From positions 96,176 to 160,175 of the forward strand of contig CAKPOO010000003.1 in NCBI GenBank assembly GCA_934169925.1: 64,000 nt of DNA, written 5' to 3'. Below, piece by piece: positions 37,235 to 46,807 of this stretch (its first letter is position 1; each line of letters starts with the position of its first letter). The translations under genes were made by a program, and so were the position numbers. This stretch comes from an uncultured Clostridia bacterium. GTDB taxonomy: Bacteria; Bacillota; Clostridia; TANB77; CAG-465. Under the pieces are notes generated by a model, which was given only the letters and a program-made list of their open reading frames with translations, did not search any database and had not been told where the DNA came from.

Positions 37235-37282
37235 AAAAAAGTAATAGTTAAACTAATTTTATAATTTAACTATTACTTTTTA
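37235..37282 (-). terminator. Terminator of the tsaE-tsaB-rimI operon
   Basis: A perfect stem of about 17 bp around AGTAATAGTTAAA and TTTAACTATTACT has a T-rich end on the minus strand. It lies three bases beyond the rimI stop. Confidence 0.82.
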
Positions 37283-37287
37283 TTTTA

Positions 37288-37719
37288 TTATAATTTTTTA
37301 TTGTAAATGTATGCAGTATTTCCATTTTTATAATAATTTTTTCTTTCATCAATTTTTGTAAAATTAAACTTTTCATATAGTGATATTGCAGGTAAATTAC
37401 TTTCATCTACTTCTAGAAAAATGTTATAAATGCTGTTAGTTCTACAAAAAGAAATAAGAAATTTTAAAAGAAGTGTTGCTATATTTTTTCGTGTGTAATC
37501 TTTATGTACAACTATAGATTCTAAATCGCAAGTTTCCAAAATAGAGGAAAAGCACATATATCCAATTAAAGTATCATCATCTAATATACCATAGTAATTA
37601 ATAGTACTAATTTCAATATTATTTTCAATAATATTTCTAGATAAAATAGAAACATTTTGAGAATTTTCTATTTCAAGTATTTTATCTATGTAAGATTTAT
37701 TAAGCTTTTTTATTTCCAT
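37288..37719 (-). CDS. rimI: Ribosomal-protein-alanine N-acetyltransferase (GNAT)
   Basis: This 143-residue GNAT acetyltransferase has an acetyl-CoA binding region of VVHKDYTRKNIATLLLKFLI (about 71-90; family pattern Q/R-x-x-G-x-G/A, here R-K-N-I-A, so somewhat degenerate) and the later NLPAISLYEKFNF typical of RimI. RimI acetylates the N-terminus of ribosomal protein S18 in E. coli. It overlaps tsaB by 20 bases, and the tsaE-tsaB-rimI order is the usual Firmicute one. RBS GAAAGGA lies within tsaB. Confidence 0.88.
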   Translation of the reverse strand: MEIKKLNKSYIDKILEIENSQNVSILSRNIIENNIEISTINYYGILDDDTLIGYMCFSSILETCDLESIVVHKDYTRKNIATLLLKFLISFCRTNSIYNIFLEVDESNLPAISLYEKFNFTKIDERKNYYKNGNTAYIYNKKL

Positions 37720-38437
37720 TTTCTAGCATCCTTTCTGCTTGAGATGGTCTTACATAATTTGCATCTAAAGTATATGTGTCAAATAAATAATCTTTAGTAT
37801 TATCTAAAAAGTTGTAAGCATCAATTAAATCTTTTGAATTAGGGTAGTAATCTATTAAAGTATTTGATATATTTGAAATTTTAGATGAATAAGTATTTAT
37901 ACAATCACCACAAAATATAACATTTTCATTATTTTTTAAAAGTTTTGATACTTTAAGTAAAGCATCATCAATATCTTCATTATCTATATTTAGAACATTT
38001 GATACTTCAAGTTTGTTATTTTCATTTAATTTGATTTTTGAAACAGAGTAGTAAACTCTTAAATTTTTAGCATCTATTAAAGATACAACATATGCTTCTT
38101 TTTTCTCTTTAAAATAATCTGATTTTAAGTATCCAGTCATTTCAATTAGCATATTAGAAGAAATTGAAAATATATTTTTTTTATCAATCATAGCAAATGC
38201 TTTTATACTTGCAAGACCAATTCTAATTCCAGTAAAAGAACCAGGACCATTAATTGTTGCATACAAATCTATATCTTTTAAAGTCATATTTTGCTTACTT
38301 AAAGCTTCATCAATTGCTGGTAATAATTTTTCAGAATGTGTTACTTCATTTGAAATTTCATTTAAATACCATTCATACCCTTTTGTAACACAAACACTTG
38401 CAATTTTTGTTGTTGTAATAACGCTTAATATATTCAT
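37700..38437 (-). CDS. tsaB: tRNA t6A biosynthesis protein TsaB
   Basis: This 245-residue member of the ASKHA fold, formerly YeaZ, shows HSEKLLPAIDEAL (34-46), NGPGSFTGIRIGLASIKAF (63-81) and a C-terminal ANYVRPSQAERMLEN. TsaB scaffolds the TsaD-TsaE complex that makes threonylcarbamoyladenosine at tRNA position 37. It lies three bases after tsaE with an AGGAGG-like site (TTGGAGGTAA) before the start. TsaD is not in this window. Confidence 0.94.
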   Translation of the reverse strand: MNILSVITTTKIASVCVTKGYEWYLNEISNEVTHSEKLLPAIDEALSKQNMTLKDIDLYATINGPGSFTGIRIGLASIKAFAMIDKKNIFSISSNMLIEMTGYLKSDYFKEKKEAYVVSLIDAKNLRVYYSVSKIKLNENNKLEVSNVLNIDNEDIDDALLKVSKLLKNNENVIFCGDCINTYSSKISNISNTLIDYYPNSKDLIDAYNFLDNTKDYLFDTYTLDANYVRPSQAERMLENGNKKA

Positions 38438-38440
38438 AAA

Positions 38441-38923
38441 TTACCTCCAAATTTTAAAAATTCTTTTGTTATCATCATTATCATCTTTTGATATATCAAT
38501 ATTTAATGTACTTTTTGGTAAAATATCACGTATAATATTTCCCCATTCAAAAATACAAAAACCATTTTCAAAATAATCTGTTCCAATACACTCTAAAAAC
38601 TCATCCGAATCTTCAAGTCTATATACATCAAAGTGAAATATTTTTTTATTATCTTTTAAATCATATTCATTAACAATAGTAAAAGTAGGGCTTGATACTT
38701 GATCTTCAATTTTAAAATATTTTGCAATACCTTGCATAAAAGCAGTTTTTCCAGCACCTAATTCACCATTTAAGTTTATAATGTTAAATTTATCTAAATT
38801 TTTTGAAATAATTTTAGAAATTTTGTAGGTATCATCTATTGAATTTGAAATTAAGGTATATTCAAAATTAAAATCTTTTAATTTTGAAATCTCATTTTCA
38901 AAATTTTCTATGTTACATAACAT
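38441..38923 (-). CDS. tsaE: tRNA t6A biosynthesis ATPase TsaE
   Basis: This protein of about 160 residues has a Walker A loop GELGAGKTAFMQGIA, then SSPTFTIVNEY, HFDVYRL and a WGN motif, the TsaE order. TsaE drives turnover of the TsaB-TsaD complex. Two in-frame GTG codons precede the chosen ATG at 38923, but they form the GGTGA ribosome site. It is the first gene of the operon. The chain N-terminal to the P-loop is about 40 residues longer than in many TsaE proteins. Confidence 0.93.
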   Translation of the reverse strand: MLCNIENFENEISKLKDFNFEYTLISNSIDDTYKISKIISKNLDKFNIINLNGELGAGKTAFMQGIAKYFKIEDQVSSPTFTIVNEYDLKDNKKIFHFDVYRLEDSDEFLECIGTDYFENGFCIFEWGNIIRDILPKSTLNIDISKDDNDDNKRIFKIWR

Positions 38924-38940
38924 ATTAATCACCACATGAG

Positions 38941-38969
38941 ATTATATCAAAATTTATACAAAATATCAA
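38941..38969 (-). promoter_or_regulatory. Promoter of tsaE-tsaB-rimI
   Basis: On the minus strand TTGATA (38969-38964) and TATAAT (38946-38941) have a 17-base spacer. Confidence 0.8.
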
Positions 38970-38985
38970 ATATATTAAATATTAC

Positions 38986-39014
38986 TTGAAAAATTTATAC
39001 AAAAAATATACAAT
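38986..39014 (+). promoter_or_regulatory. Promoter of the first prepilin-like gene
   Basis: TTGAAA at 38986-38991 and TACAAT at 39009-39014 have a 17-base spacer. The -35 box is preceded by TAC, giving TACTTGAA, exactly as in the promoter at 41636, so the two prepilin-like genes may be controlled alike. Confidence 0.7.
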
Positions 39015-39039
39015 ATTTATATTAGTAAAGAGGTATATT

Positions 39040-41556
39040 ATGAAGAAAAAAAGTGGTATTTCGTTGTTAGTTTTGGTACTTACAATAATTGTTATTATAA
39101 TTATAATGAGTGTATCTATTATATCAATAGGGGATGTTGCAGATAATGCAAAAATTGCAAGTCTTGCAGATGATATGCTTAGCATAAAAGATCAAGTGCT
39201 TTTGTATTATGCAAATAATGATAATTATCCAATAAATCAAGATGCAAAAATATCATTAGATGATTATACTCAAAAAGTATATGCAAAATATAACACAAGT
39301 CAAAAATTAAGAAGTAGCTTTGATACAGAGGTTGCATATAATGGTGATACTGAATTTTATGAAATTGAGCTTGATAAATTAGATATTACTCAAGCAAAAA
39401 GAGGAAATAAAGAAGATTCTGATATGGATTGTTATTTACTTGCTCTTCCTTCTACTAATGTTTATTATATGGAAGGCATAAAAGCAAAAAGAAAAGTATA
39501 TTTTTCACTAAATTATATAGCTGGAAATACAAATGTTAAATTAAATGAAGAGCAAACAAATAGTGCAACAACTACAAAAATTCAAGAAGTTGAAGGTGTA
39601 AGAGTTACAAAAACAAATGGTGCATATTCAAATTCATTAGGAATTGTAATTAATACAAAATTAGAAGCAGGTGAATCTCTATATTTATTATCACAAGAAA
39701 ATTATACATCAAGTTCTAATTTACTTGATCTTTCAGATGTAACATCAACAGGAAATAATATTCTTGTAATGAATGATTTTGCTAGTATAACAAATCTATC
39801 AAATTCTAAAACTAAAAATACAGGTTTTGTTTTTGATGAAAAAAAGCAAAAGACTATGACTGTTATAAAGAAAAAATCAGGTAGTGTAGTTGCAAGTATA
39901 CCTGTAAATATCGATAATTATGATAATATAGCACCTACAGTTGTTACAGGTGGTGCAAATGTTAAATATGATGTAACAAAAAATGTTGTTACATTAAAAG
40001 TTCAAGATAGCTTAAGTGGAGTAAAAGCAGTAAGATATGATTATTTAACAAAATATGACGAAAAAGGAAATAGTGTAGATTACTATCAAAATAAAACATC
40101 ACTTGAAAAAGATTATTTAATAAGTAATGGAAAAAGAGCAGTTGTTTCAGATGATGGTTATGCAGAAATTGAATTAGAAAAAAATATATCAAAAATTGCT
40201 TTAATTGTAGTTGATAAGGCAGGAAATGCAAGTAGTGTTTATACAAAAGATTTATACAATTCTTCAGATGTATTTGCTACAGCAAACTTAGTTGAATCAA
40301 CATCAACATATGTTTCTTTTGATTTGTATTTTAACTCTCAATCAACATTATCCACAGCTACAGCTCAAATTGGAGATAGTTTATCTAATTTTACGACTCA
40401 AAAAACAATAACTTTAACACCACAAGGAAATAAAAGATATACAGGACAAGTAAAATTTGAACAAATAACATCTGATAAAATTTATTTAAAATTAGTAGCA
40501 AATAATAGTGTATCAATACTAGAATTTGATAAACCATATGATACATCTATGCTTGCTACAGCAAACTTTGTTATAAAAGCAAATAATTCAACTATAACTA
40601 TTCCAAAAGGTTTTGCACCAGTAACACTAAAAAAAGATGGTACAGTTGATGCAATACTTCCAGTACAAAATTGGAATAATACATATTTTACAGATGAAAA
40701 AATAAATTCTGGTGTTGTAGTTATAGATGAAAAAGGAAATGAGTATGTATGGGTTCCATGTACTTTAGATGGTGCAAATAGTACTATTAAATATGAGAAA
40801 TTAAATGGAACTAACACAACCTCACCATATTGTTCAAAATACAGTACAATAGATGATACATTACCAAGTGGAGTAACAGATGAAACAACACAAATTTCTA
40901 AATATGGTGGATTTTACGTTGCAAGATATGAAGCAAGTCTTCCAGACAGCGAAGCAACAGAAGATCTTTTAAAAACAAAAACTTTTTCTATTCAAACAAA
41001 TAATAATGTTAGTGTAGGTATACCACAATCAAAATATGATAAAATACCTTGGAATTATGTTGATTATCCAGTAGCAAAGAGTGTTTCTGAAAAGGTTCAA
41101 TCAAATGATTATGTCCAATCTTGTTTAATTACAGGAAGAATGTGGGATACAATGTGTGCATTTATTTCAAAAACTGGAGTTGATGTATATAGTTATTCTG
41201 CATCTTGGGGAAATATGTATACATCTTTATATAATGTTACAGGTTATTATACAACTGATTCAGGTGCTAGTGTAAAATATCGTTACGGAAATTATAATAA
41301 AATTGTACCAGGAATGGTATTGCTAACTACTGGAAAGTATTCAAAACTTAATCCTTTAGAAAGTCCAAAAAATATTTGTGATGTTGCAGGAAATATGTGG
41401 GAATTAAATTCTGAAGTGCTTTCAAATCAAAATGCAGTTCTTAGAGCCTGTGGATGTAATCTTTCTAGTTTTCCAGCTTTATTTAGACATTCTGCTTGGA
41501 CAAAGCAAAATAATGAATCTTATGTTGGTTTCCGTTTTGCACTATTTATAAAATAA
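39040..41556 (+). CDS. Prepilin-like surface protein with FGE/C-type-lectin-like C-terminal domain
   Basis: This 838-residue protein starts KKKSGISLLVLVLTIIVIII, a prepilin/pseudopilin-like leader: a short basic head, Gly, then one long hydrophobic helix. The usual Glu at +5 is missing. A region of about 390 residues shared with the next gene follows, including an Ig-like part (NYDNIAPTV, VVDKAGNAS). From about 520 on there is an FGE-sulfatase domain: KGNEYVWVPC, GGFYVARYEAS, DVAGNMWELNSEV and GFRFAL at the end. FGE-like folds in bacterial surface proteins often bind ligands and are not always enzymes. The ATG at 39040 follows AAAGAGG by six bases. It is likely surface exposed (inference). 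Confidence 0.75.
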   Translation: MKKKSGISLLVLVLTIIVIIIIMSVSIISIGDVADNAKIASLADDMLSIKDQVLLYYANNDNYPINQDAKISLDDYTQKVYAKYNTSQKLRSSFDTEVAYNGDTEFYEIELDKLDITQAKRGNKEDSDMDCYLLALPSTNVYYMEGIKAKRKVYFSLNYIAGNTNVKLNEEQTNSATTTKIQEVEGVRVTKTNGAYSNSLGIVINTKLEAGESLYLLSQENYTSSSNLLDLSDVTSTGNNILVMNDFASITNLSNSKTKNTGFVFDEKKQKTMTVIKKKSGSVVASIPVNIDNYDNIAPTVVTGGANVKYDVTKNVVTLKVQDSLSGVKAVRYDYLTKYDEKGNSVDYYQNKTSLEKDYLISNGKRAVVSDDGYAEIELEKNISKIALIVVDKAGNASSVYTKDLYNSSDVFATANLVESTSTYVSFDLYFNSQSTLSTATAQIGDSLSNFTTQKTITLTPQGNKRYTGQVKFEQITSDKIYLKLVANNSVSILEFDKPYDTSMLATANFVIKANNSTITIPKGFAPVTLKKDGTVDAILPVQNWNNTYFTDEKINSGVVVIDEKGNEYVWVPCTLDGANSTIKYEKLNGTNTTSPYCSKYSTIDDTLPSGVTDETTQISKYGGFYVARYEASLPDSEATEDLLKTKTFSIQTNNNVSVGIPQSKYDKIPWNYVDYPVAKSVSEKVQSNDYVQSCLITGRMWDTMCAFISKTGVDVYSYSASWGNMYTSLYNVTGYYTTDSGASVKYRYGNYNKIVPGMVLLTTGKYSKLNPLESPKNICDVAGNMWELNSEVLSNQNAVLRACGCNLSSFPALFRHSAWTKQNNESYVGFRFALFIK

Positions 41557-41572
41557 AATATGTTATATATTA

Positions 41573-41614
41573 AAATAAAGTTATGTTATAATGTTTAACA
41601 TGACTTTATTTTTT
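41573..41614 (+). terminator. Intrinsic terminator
   Basis: AATAAAGTTATGTTA pairs imperfectly with TAACATGACTTTATT, then six T. Confidence 0.75.
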
Positions 41615-41635
41615 ATGCTATTAGTTAGTTAATAC

Positions 41636-41664
41636 TTGAACATTTTTTTTGCATATAATATAAT
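41636..41664 (+). promoter_or_regulatory. Promoter of the second prepilin-like gene
   Basis: TTGAAC at 41636-41641 and TATAAT at 41659-41664 have a 17-base spacer that contains a run of eight T (41643-41650). An overlapping second TATAAT lies at 41654-41659. Run-length changes here would alter promoter spacing. Confidence 0.7.
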
Positions 41665-41696
41665 TTATCTAGTTAGTATAATTAAGAGGTTATGAT

Positions 41697-42905
41697 ATGA
41701 AAAATTCAAAAAATGGTATTTCAATGATAATACTTACAATAATTATAATTATAATGTTAATTTTAGTTACAACTGTTATTGTACAAATTAATGTTTCAAA
41801 TGATAATGCAAGAATAAGTACTTTTTCTCAAAACTTATCAAGTATTCAAGAAGTATTAGATGTAAAGTATGCATTAGATGAGGATTTACCTATATATAGT
41901 GATAAAAAAGGTTTAAGTATAGATGATTTAGTAAATAAAAAGTTATTAGATTCAAAAAATAAAACTTTATTTACTAATGAGGTTATACAAAATGGTGAAA
42001 GTGATTCTATTACTTTTTCTGTTATTGATATGGCTCTTACAGAATCAGATAAAAGAACTACAGGATATGGTAAAAAAGGTACAACAGATTATTATGTATT
42101 TTCTGAAAGTTCAATGAAAGTATATTATTTATATGGTACAGCATATAAAGGTACAAGGTATTTTTCTATAAATCAAAATTTAGCTAAAATATTAGGTCTT
42201 GATGATATTTCTAATACTTACTCAACTTCTGTTACAACAGTGAAAAGTTATTCAGGAATATCAGTTTCAAAAAATAACGCTGATTTTACAAATGAATTGG
42301 GCGTTAGTATAAAAGCTATTTTAAGTAGTGGTGAAAAATTAAGTTTAAGATTTAAAAATGAAACTGCATATAACTATTTTAATATACAAAATGGTAGTTT
42401 TGCTATAAAATTTGATAGTATTGAAGAGTTAAAAAATATTAAATATAATAGTGCATCTATTTTTACATCAAGTAATATAACTACAGATAAATTAAATAAT
42501 TTAGATGCACAAAATAGAGTAATGGTTTTAGAAAAATTAGACTCAAATAATAAAGTAGTTGCAAGTTTTGATATAGATTTATCAAATTACGAGGTAACAA
42601 AACCTCAAGTTTTAGATACAAAAGTTACAAGTTATGATAGTATGTATTTATTATCAGGTAAGGCACAAGATATATCAGGAAAAATAAATAGTGGTGTAGA
42701 TAAAGTAAGATATGAATATATAACAAATAGTACTGATAGTTTAAACTTATTTGGTGAAGATTATATGAAAACAAGTGCTAAAGAAACAGCTATTGATAGT
42801 AATTCAAACTTTAACATAAAGCTTCCAACAGATGTGGTAAAAGTAAGAGTTGTAGCAATAGATAAAGCTGGTAATGTATCAGCATTTACAGATATAAATA
42901 TATAG
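41697..42905 (+). CDS. Prepilin-like surface protein, shorter paralogue
   Basis: This 402-residue protein has N-terminal SKNGISMIILTIIIIIMLIL followed by a soluble region homologous to the first 400 residues of the upstream protein. Shared features are the SIQEVLDVKY helix extension, a VKSYSGISVSKNNADFTNEL segment, and an Ig-like end with VRYEYI and VAIDKAGNVSAF. It lacks the FGE-like domain altogether and ends cleanly after the Ig-like part. It is predicted to be anchored or assembled through the N-terminal helix like a minor pilin. RBS AAGAGGT. It has its own promoter and terminator. Confidence 0.7.
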   Translation: MKNSKNGISMIILTIIIIIMLILVTTVIVQINVSNDNARISTFSQNLSSIQEVLDVKYALDEDLPIYSDKKGLSIDDLVNKKLLDSKNKTLFTNEVIQNGESDSITFSVIDMALTESDKRTTGYGKKGTTDYYVFSESSMKVYYLYGTAYKGTRYFSINQNLAKILGLDDISNTYSTSVTTVKSYSGISVSKNNADFTNELGVSIKAILSSGEKLSLRFKNETAYNYFNIQNGSFAIKFDSIEELKNIKYNSASIFTSSNITTDKLNNLDAQNRVMVLEKLDSNNKVVASFDIDLSNYEVTKPQVLDTKVTSYDSMYLLSGKAQDISGKINSGVDKVRYEYITNSTDSLNLFGEDYMKTSAKETAIDSNSNFNIKLPTDVVKVRVVAIDKAGNVSAFTDINI

Positions 42906-42912
42906 ATTTAAT

Positions 42913-42958
42913 TAAAAATCCGGAATTTTAAAAAAATGTATTAAAAATTCCGGATTTT
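42913..42958 (+). terminator. Intrinsic terminator
   Basis: Perfect 14-bp stem AAAATCCGGAATTTT with AAAATTCCGGATTTT. It is GC-rich at its core for this genome. Confidence 0.85.
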
Positions 42959-42962
42959 ATGA

Positions 42963-42968
42963 TATAAT
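42963..42968 (+). promoter_or_regulatory. -10 box of addA
   Basis: TATAAT lies 27 bases before the addA ATG. The matching -35 position falls in the terminator stem and is poor (TTAAAA). Confidence 0.45.
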
Positions 42969-42995
42969 TTTGATGTAATTTTTTTGAGGTGAGAT

Positions 42996-45900
42996 ATGGC
43001 AAATAATTGGACTAATGAACAAAAACAAGCAATTTTATTGCAAGATAAAAATATACTTGTATCTGCATCAGCAGGTTCAGGTAAAACGGCAGTTTTAGTT
43101 CAAAGAGTTATAGAAAAGGTAATAAAATACAAAATAGACATAGATAAAATAATGGTAGTAACTTTTACAAATGCAGCAGCTAGTGAGTTAAGAGAAAGAT
43201 TAAATAAAGCATTAGTGGAAAATTTAACAAAAGATCCAAGTAATTTGTTTATAAAAAGACAATTAAGTTTAGTAAAAAGAGCAAATATTTCAACTATGGA
43301 TTCATTTTGTATGAATTTAGTTAAATCAAATTTCTCTATTTTAGGTTTAGATCCAAACTTTAGTATAGCTTCTAATGCTGATCTTGTTATATTTAAGTCA
43401 AATGCAATCGAAGAAGTACTTGAAAAAATATACAAAGATGAAGCAAAGTCACATGATATGTACAAATTACTTGAATTATTTGGTGGAAGTGATGAAAAGT
43501 TAACAAATTTAATTTTAAATCTTTATGGTTATATTCAAAGTTTTCCATATCCATTAAAAGAGCTAAAAAAATGGATAGAAAAATATAACATTGAATACAC
43601 TGACAAGATGGACTTAAAAGAAACAGAATTTGGAAAAGAGATAATGGATGATGTTATTTCTTCTTTTAAAATTATAATTTCAAAGGAAGAAATTTTAAGA
43701 AAAGAAGTAGAAAAAGAAGAAGGCTTTGAAAAATTTGCTTTATTAATAGATGATGATATATCATATTTAAAAAGATGTACCTTAAATAGTAACACTTTTG
43801 ACAGGTTATATGAATTACTAAATTTTGAAAAAATAGGAGATAATCTAAGAAATAAAGTTGAAAATACAGAGCTTAAAGATAAAATTAAAGATTTTAGAAC
43901 TAATATATTAAAAAAAGAGATAAATAATAGTATAAAAAGTATTTATGCAGATTCAAAAAGAATCTTAGAAGATAATAAAATTGCATATTGGTATTTAGAG
44001 AAAATATATGAATTAGTAGAAGAGTTTGATAGTATTTTTACTAGAATAAAAAAAGAAAATAATATACTAGAATTTGATGATGTAAGACATAATGCAATTA
44101 ATTTGTTATATGATGAAAATGATGATTTTTCTTCAATTGCTCTTGAATATCAAAATGATTTTGTTGAAGTATATACTGATGAATATCAAGATACAAACTA
44201 TGTTCAAGAAAAAATTCTTGTTGCTGTGTCTGGTAATAAAAATAGATTTATGGTTGGAGATATAAAACAGAGTATATATAAATTTATCCAAGCAAGACCT
44301 GAATTATTTAATGAAAAATATGATAGATATAATAAAGATGAAAGTGATGAAAATGTAAAAATTATACTTGCAGAAAATTTTAGAAGTAAAAAAAGTGTTC
44401 TTGATTCAATAAACTATATATTTACAAAAATCATGACAAAAGAACTTGGTGAATGTGCATATGAGGGTGTAGAAACCTTAAAAAATGGTGCTACTTGGTA
44501 CATGGACTATGAAAATCAAAACTATGCTACAGATTTTGAAATAGTTGATTTAAATAAAGAGGAAATATCTAAAAATTTTGATGAAATTCAAGATGAGGTT
44601 TTAAAAGATTTAATAGAAAAAGAAAGATTTGAAAAAGAAGCTATTTGTATTGCTAAAAAAATTAAAAACTTAAAAGAGAATTTTATGATAAATGATACTA
44701 AAAATAAATCATTTAGAAAATGTAAATATTCAGATATTGTAGTTTTATCAAGAAGTATTTCATCAAAGGGTGTAATACTTGAAAAAGTATTAAAGCAAGA
44801 AGGAATACCTTGTTTTTGTGATGGAACATCAAACATTTTTTTATCAGATGAAGTAAAGCTTGTTATTTCATTTTTAAAGGTTTTAGATAATCCATATCAA
44901 GATGTTGATTTAATTGCTGTAATGTATAGTGTAGTAGGAAATTTTTCATTAGATGAGATTACTAAAATAAAAAATGAAACTATGATTAAAAAAGTAAATA
45001 TGTTTGATCTTTTGTTAATGTATAAAGAAAAAAAAGAAGAAGTAGAAAATTTATCAGATGAAGAAAAAGTAATTTTAGAAAAGGTAAATAAATTTTTAAA
45101 TTTGTATTTTGAGTTTAGAAATTATTGTAATTATTGTAACATTTCTGAAGTTATTCAAAAAATGTATAATAATACAAATATAATGTATCAATACTATTTT
45201 TCTGATATGTCAGATACAAAACTTTCTAATTTAAATTTAATTATAACATATGCAAGAGAATTTGAAAGTTCAAAAAAATCAACTAGTATTTTGGATTTTA
45301 TAAATTACATAGATAAAGTAAAAAATGTATCAAATGCAATGAGTGGTGCAAGAGTAATTGGCGAAAATGAAGATGTAGTAAGAATAATGACTATTCATAA
45401 ATCAAAAGGTCTTGAATTTCCAATTGTTATACTTTGTGATACTACTGGAAAATACAATGAAAGAGATTTTCAAAATGAAATAATATTTCATCATAAATTA
45501 GGTATTGGTATAAATATCGTAAAAGAAGATTTTAATATTTCATATCCAAGTATTATAAAAAAAGCAATTAAATTAAAGGGAATAAAGGAAAATAGATCAG
45601 AAGAGTTAAGGATGCTTTATGTTGCTCTTACTCGTGCAAAAGAAAAACTTGTTATATTTGCAACATTAGATAATTATGAAAAGTTTAGTAAAAATCAGTT
45701 TGTAATGTATGATGATAAAAATAGAATTGATCCTATGATTGTAGCAAAAAATAATAATTATTTTGCAAATATACAAATGGCACTTAAAAATTATGATGAA
45801 AATTTAGGATTATTTAATATTAATGTTACAAAAATTGATGATGTTGTACTAAATAATGAAAAAATAGATGAAGAAAATGTAGAAAATAATAAAAACATAA

Positions 45901-46658
45901 CCTCTAGTGATACTAATAATATGCTATTTGTGGATAAAATATATGAAAAGATAAAAAAATTAAATATTAGTATAGATGAAAAAAGTTTAAATGATACTTA
46001 TAACAAAATAAATGAAAGTTTAAATTATAAATATAAAAATATTGAAGATACTATATCTAAAACAAGAGTAAGTGTTAGTAGTCTAAAACAAGAATTTTTA
46101 GAAGATGAAAATGTAGAAAAGAAAGAATATAACGTAGAAATTCCAAAATGTATTGATGAAAATATAGCAAATTATTCACCTACAAGAAAAGGTACTTTAA
46201 TACATTATATTCTTGAAATACTTGATTTTGGAAAAATAAATACTATTGAAGATTTAAAAGAAAATATAAATGAATTAGTTAAAAATAAAACAATAACTCT
46301 TGATGATAAAAAACAGATTAATATAAATAAAATTTTTGAGTTTATAAATAGTAGTATAGGTAGTAGATTAAAAAAAGCAAAGAGTATACAAAAAGAAGAG
46401 GAGTTTATACTAATAGATGAAAAGTATAGTAAAAGTCCAATTCAAGGTATTATTGATTTGTATTTTGTTGATGAATATGGAAATTATGTTCTAATTGATT
46501 TTAAAACTGATAGAATGTATAAAGAGGATGATTTCATAAAAAAATATAAAATACAACTTGATATATATAAATCTGCAATAGAAAAAATAAAAAATGTTAA
46601 AGTAGAAGAAGTGTATATTTATTCTTTTGAAATGGGAAAAGAAATAAAAGTTGATTGA
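42996..46658 (+). CDS. addA: ATP-dependent helicase/nuclease subunit A
   Basis: This 1220-residue UvrD-like helicase has Walker A SASAGSGKT (23-31), VYTDEYQDTNYVQ (about 390), GDIKQSIYKFIQARPELF (about 423), and RIMTIHKSKGLEFPIVIL and RMLYVALTRAKEKLV in the second RecA-like half. The C-terminal nuclease domain has GIIDLYF and VLIDFKTDR (about 1153-1172). AddA works with AddB to process double-strand breaks, as RecBCD does. Length is normal. AddB is not adjacent or elsewhere in the window; in many Firmicutes addB directly precedes addA. RBS GAGGTGAG. Confidence 0.95.
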   Translation: MANNWTNEQKQAILLQDKNILVSASAGSGKTAVLVQRVIEKVIKYKIDIDKIMVVTFTNAAASELRERLNKALVENLTKDPSNLFIKRQLSLVKRANISTMDSFCMNLVKSNFSILGLDPNFSIASNADLVIFKSNAIEEVLEKIYKDEAKSHDMYKLLELFGGSDEKLTNLILNLYGYIQSFPYPLKELKKWIEKYNIEYTDKMDLKETEFGKEIMDDVISSFKIIISKEEILRKEVEKEEGFEKFALLIDDDISYLKRCTLNSNTFDRLYELLNFEKIGDNLRNKVENTELKDKIKDFRTNILKKEINNSIKSIYADSKRILEDNKIAYWYLEKIYELVEEFDSIFTRIKKENNILEFDDVRHNAINLLYDENDDFSSIALEYQNDFVEVYTDEYQDTNYVQEKILVAVSGNKNRFMVGDIKQSIYKFIQARPELFNEKYDRYNKDESDENVKIILAENFRSKKSVLDSINYIFTKIMTKELGECAYEGVETLKNGATWYMDYENQNYATDFEIVDLNKEEISKNFDEIQDEVLKDLIEKERFEKEAICIAKKIKNLKENFMINDTKNKSFRKCKYSDIVVLSRSISSKGVILEKVLKQEGIPCFCDGTSNIFLSDEVKLVISFLKVLDNPYQDVDLIAVMYSVVGNFSLDEITKIKNETMIKKVNMFDLLLMYKEKKEEVENLSDEEKVILEKVNKFLNLYFEFRNYCNYCNISEVIQKMYNNTNIMYQYYFSDMSDTKLSNLNLIITYAREFESSKKSTSILDFINYIDKVKNVSNAMSGARVIGENEDVVRIMTIHKSKGLEFPIVILCDTTGKYNERDFQNEIIFHHKLGIGINIVKEDFNISYPSIIKKAIKLKGIKENRSEELRMLYVALTRAKEKLVIFATLDNYEKFSKNQFVMYDDKNRIDPMIVAKNNNYFANIQMALKNYDENLGLFNINVTKIDDVVLNNEKIDEENVENNKNITSSDTNNMLFVDKIYEKIKKLNISIDEKSLNDTYNKINESLNYKYKNIEDTISKTRVSVSSLKQEFLEDENVEKKEYNVEIPKCIDENIANYSPTRKGTLIHYILEILDFGKINTIEDLKENINELVKNKTITLDDKKQININKIFEFINSSIGSRLKKAKSIQKEEEFILIDEKYSKSPIQGIIDLYFVDEYGNYVLIDFKTDRMYKEDDFIKKYKIQLDIYKSAIEKIKNVKVEEVYIYSFEMGKEIKVD

Positions 46659-46679
46659 TATATAAATTAATATTAATTT

Positions 46680-46705
46680 TAATTATGGCGAATTTGCCAT
46701 AATTA
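46680..46705. repeat. Perfect inverted repeat downstream of addA
   Basis: TAATTATGGC and GCCATAATTA are separated by six bases (GAATTT). No T run follows on either strand, so it is not a standard terminator. It may be a weak transcription-end hairpin or an operator for the next gene. Confidence 0.6.
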
Positions 46706-46807
46706 TAGTTATGAATTAATGTTAATATGGGTAGAAAATATAAAATTAATATATGATGAAAGGAGAGTATGATATATTTAAGTTATTTAATATATCATGG
46801 AGGAAAA

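Noticed and set aside
40597..41556. The FGE/C-type-lectin-like C-terminus of the prepilin-like protein as a diversity-generating retroelement target
   Set aside because: The fold and the GFRF ending suit such targets, but no reverse transcriptase, template repeat or accessory gene is in the window, and the gene's 3' end is not unusually rich in the AAY codons expected of a variable repeat.
46769..46807. Upstream in-frame ATG with its own ribosome site as the pgeF start
   Set aside because: It adds 13 residues not expected in the family, and the second ATG has an equally good site; kept as an alternative only.
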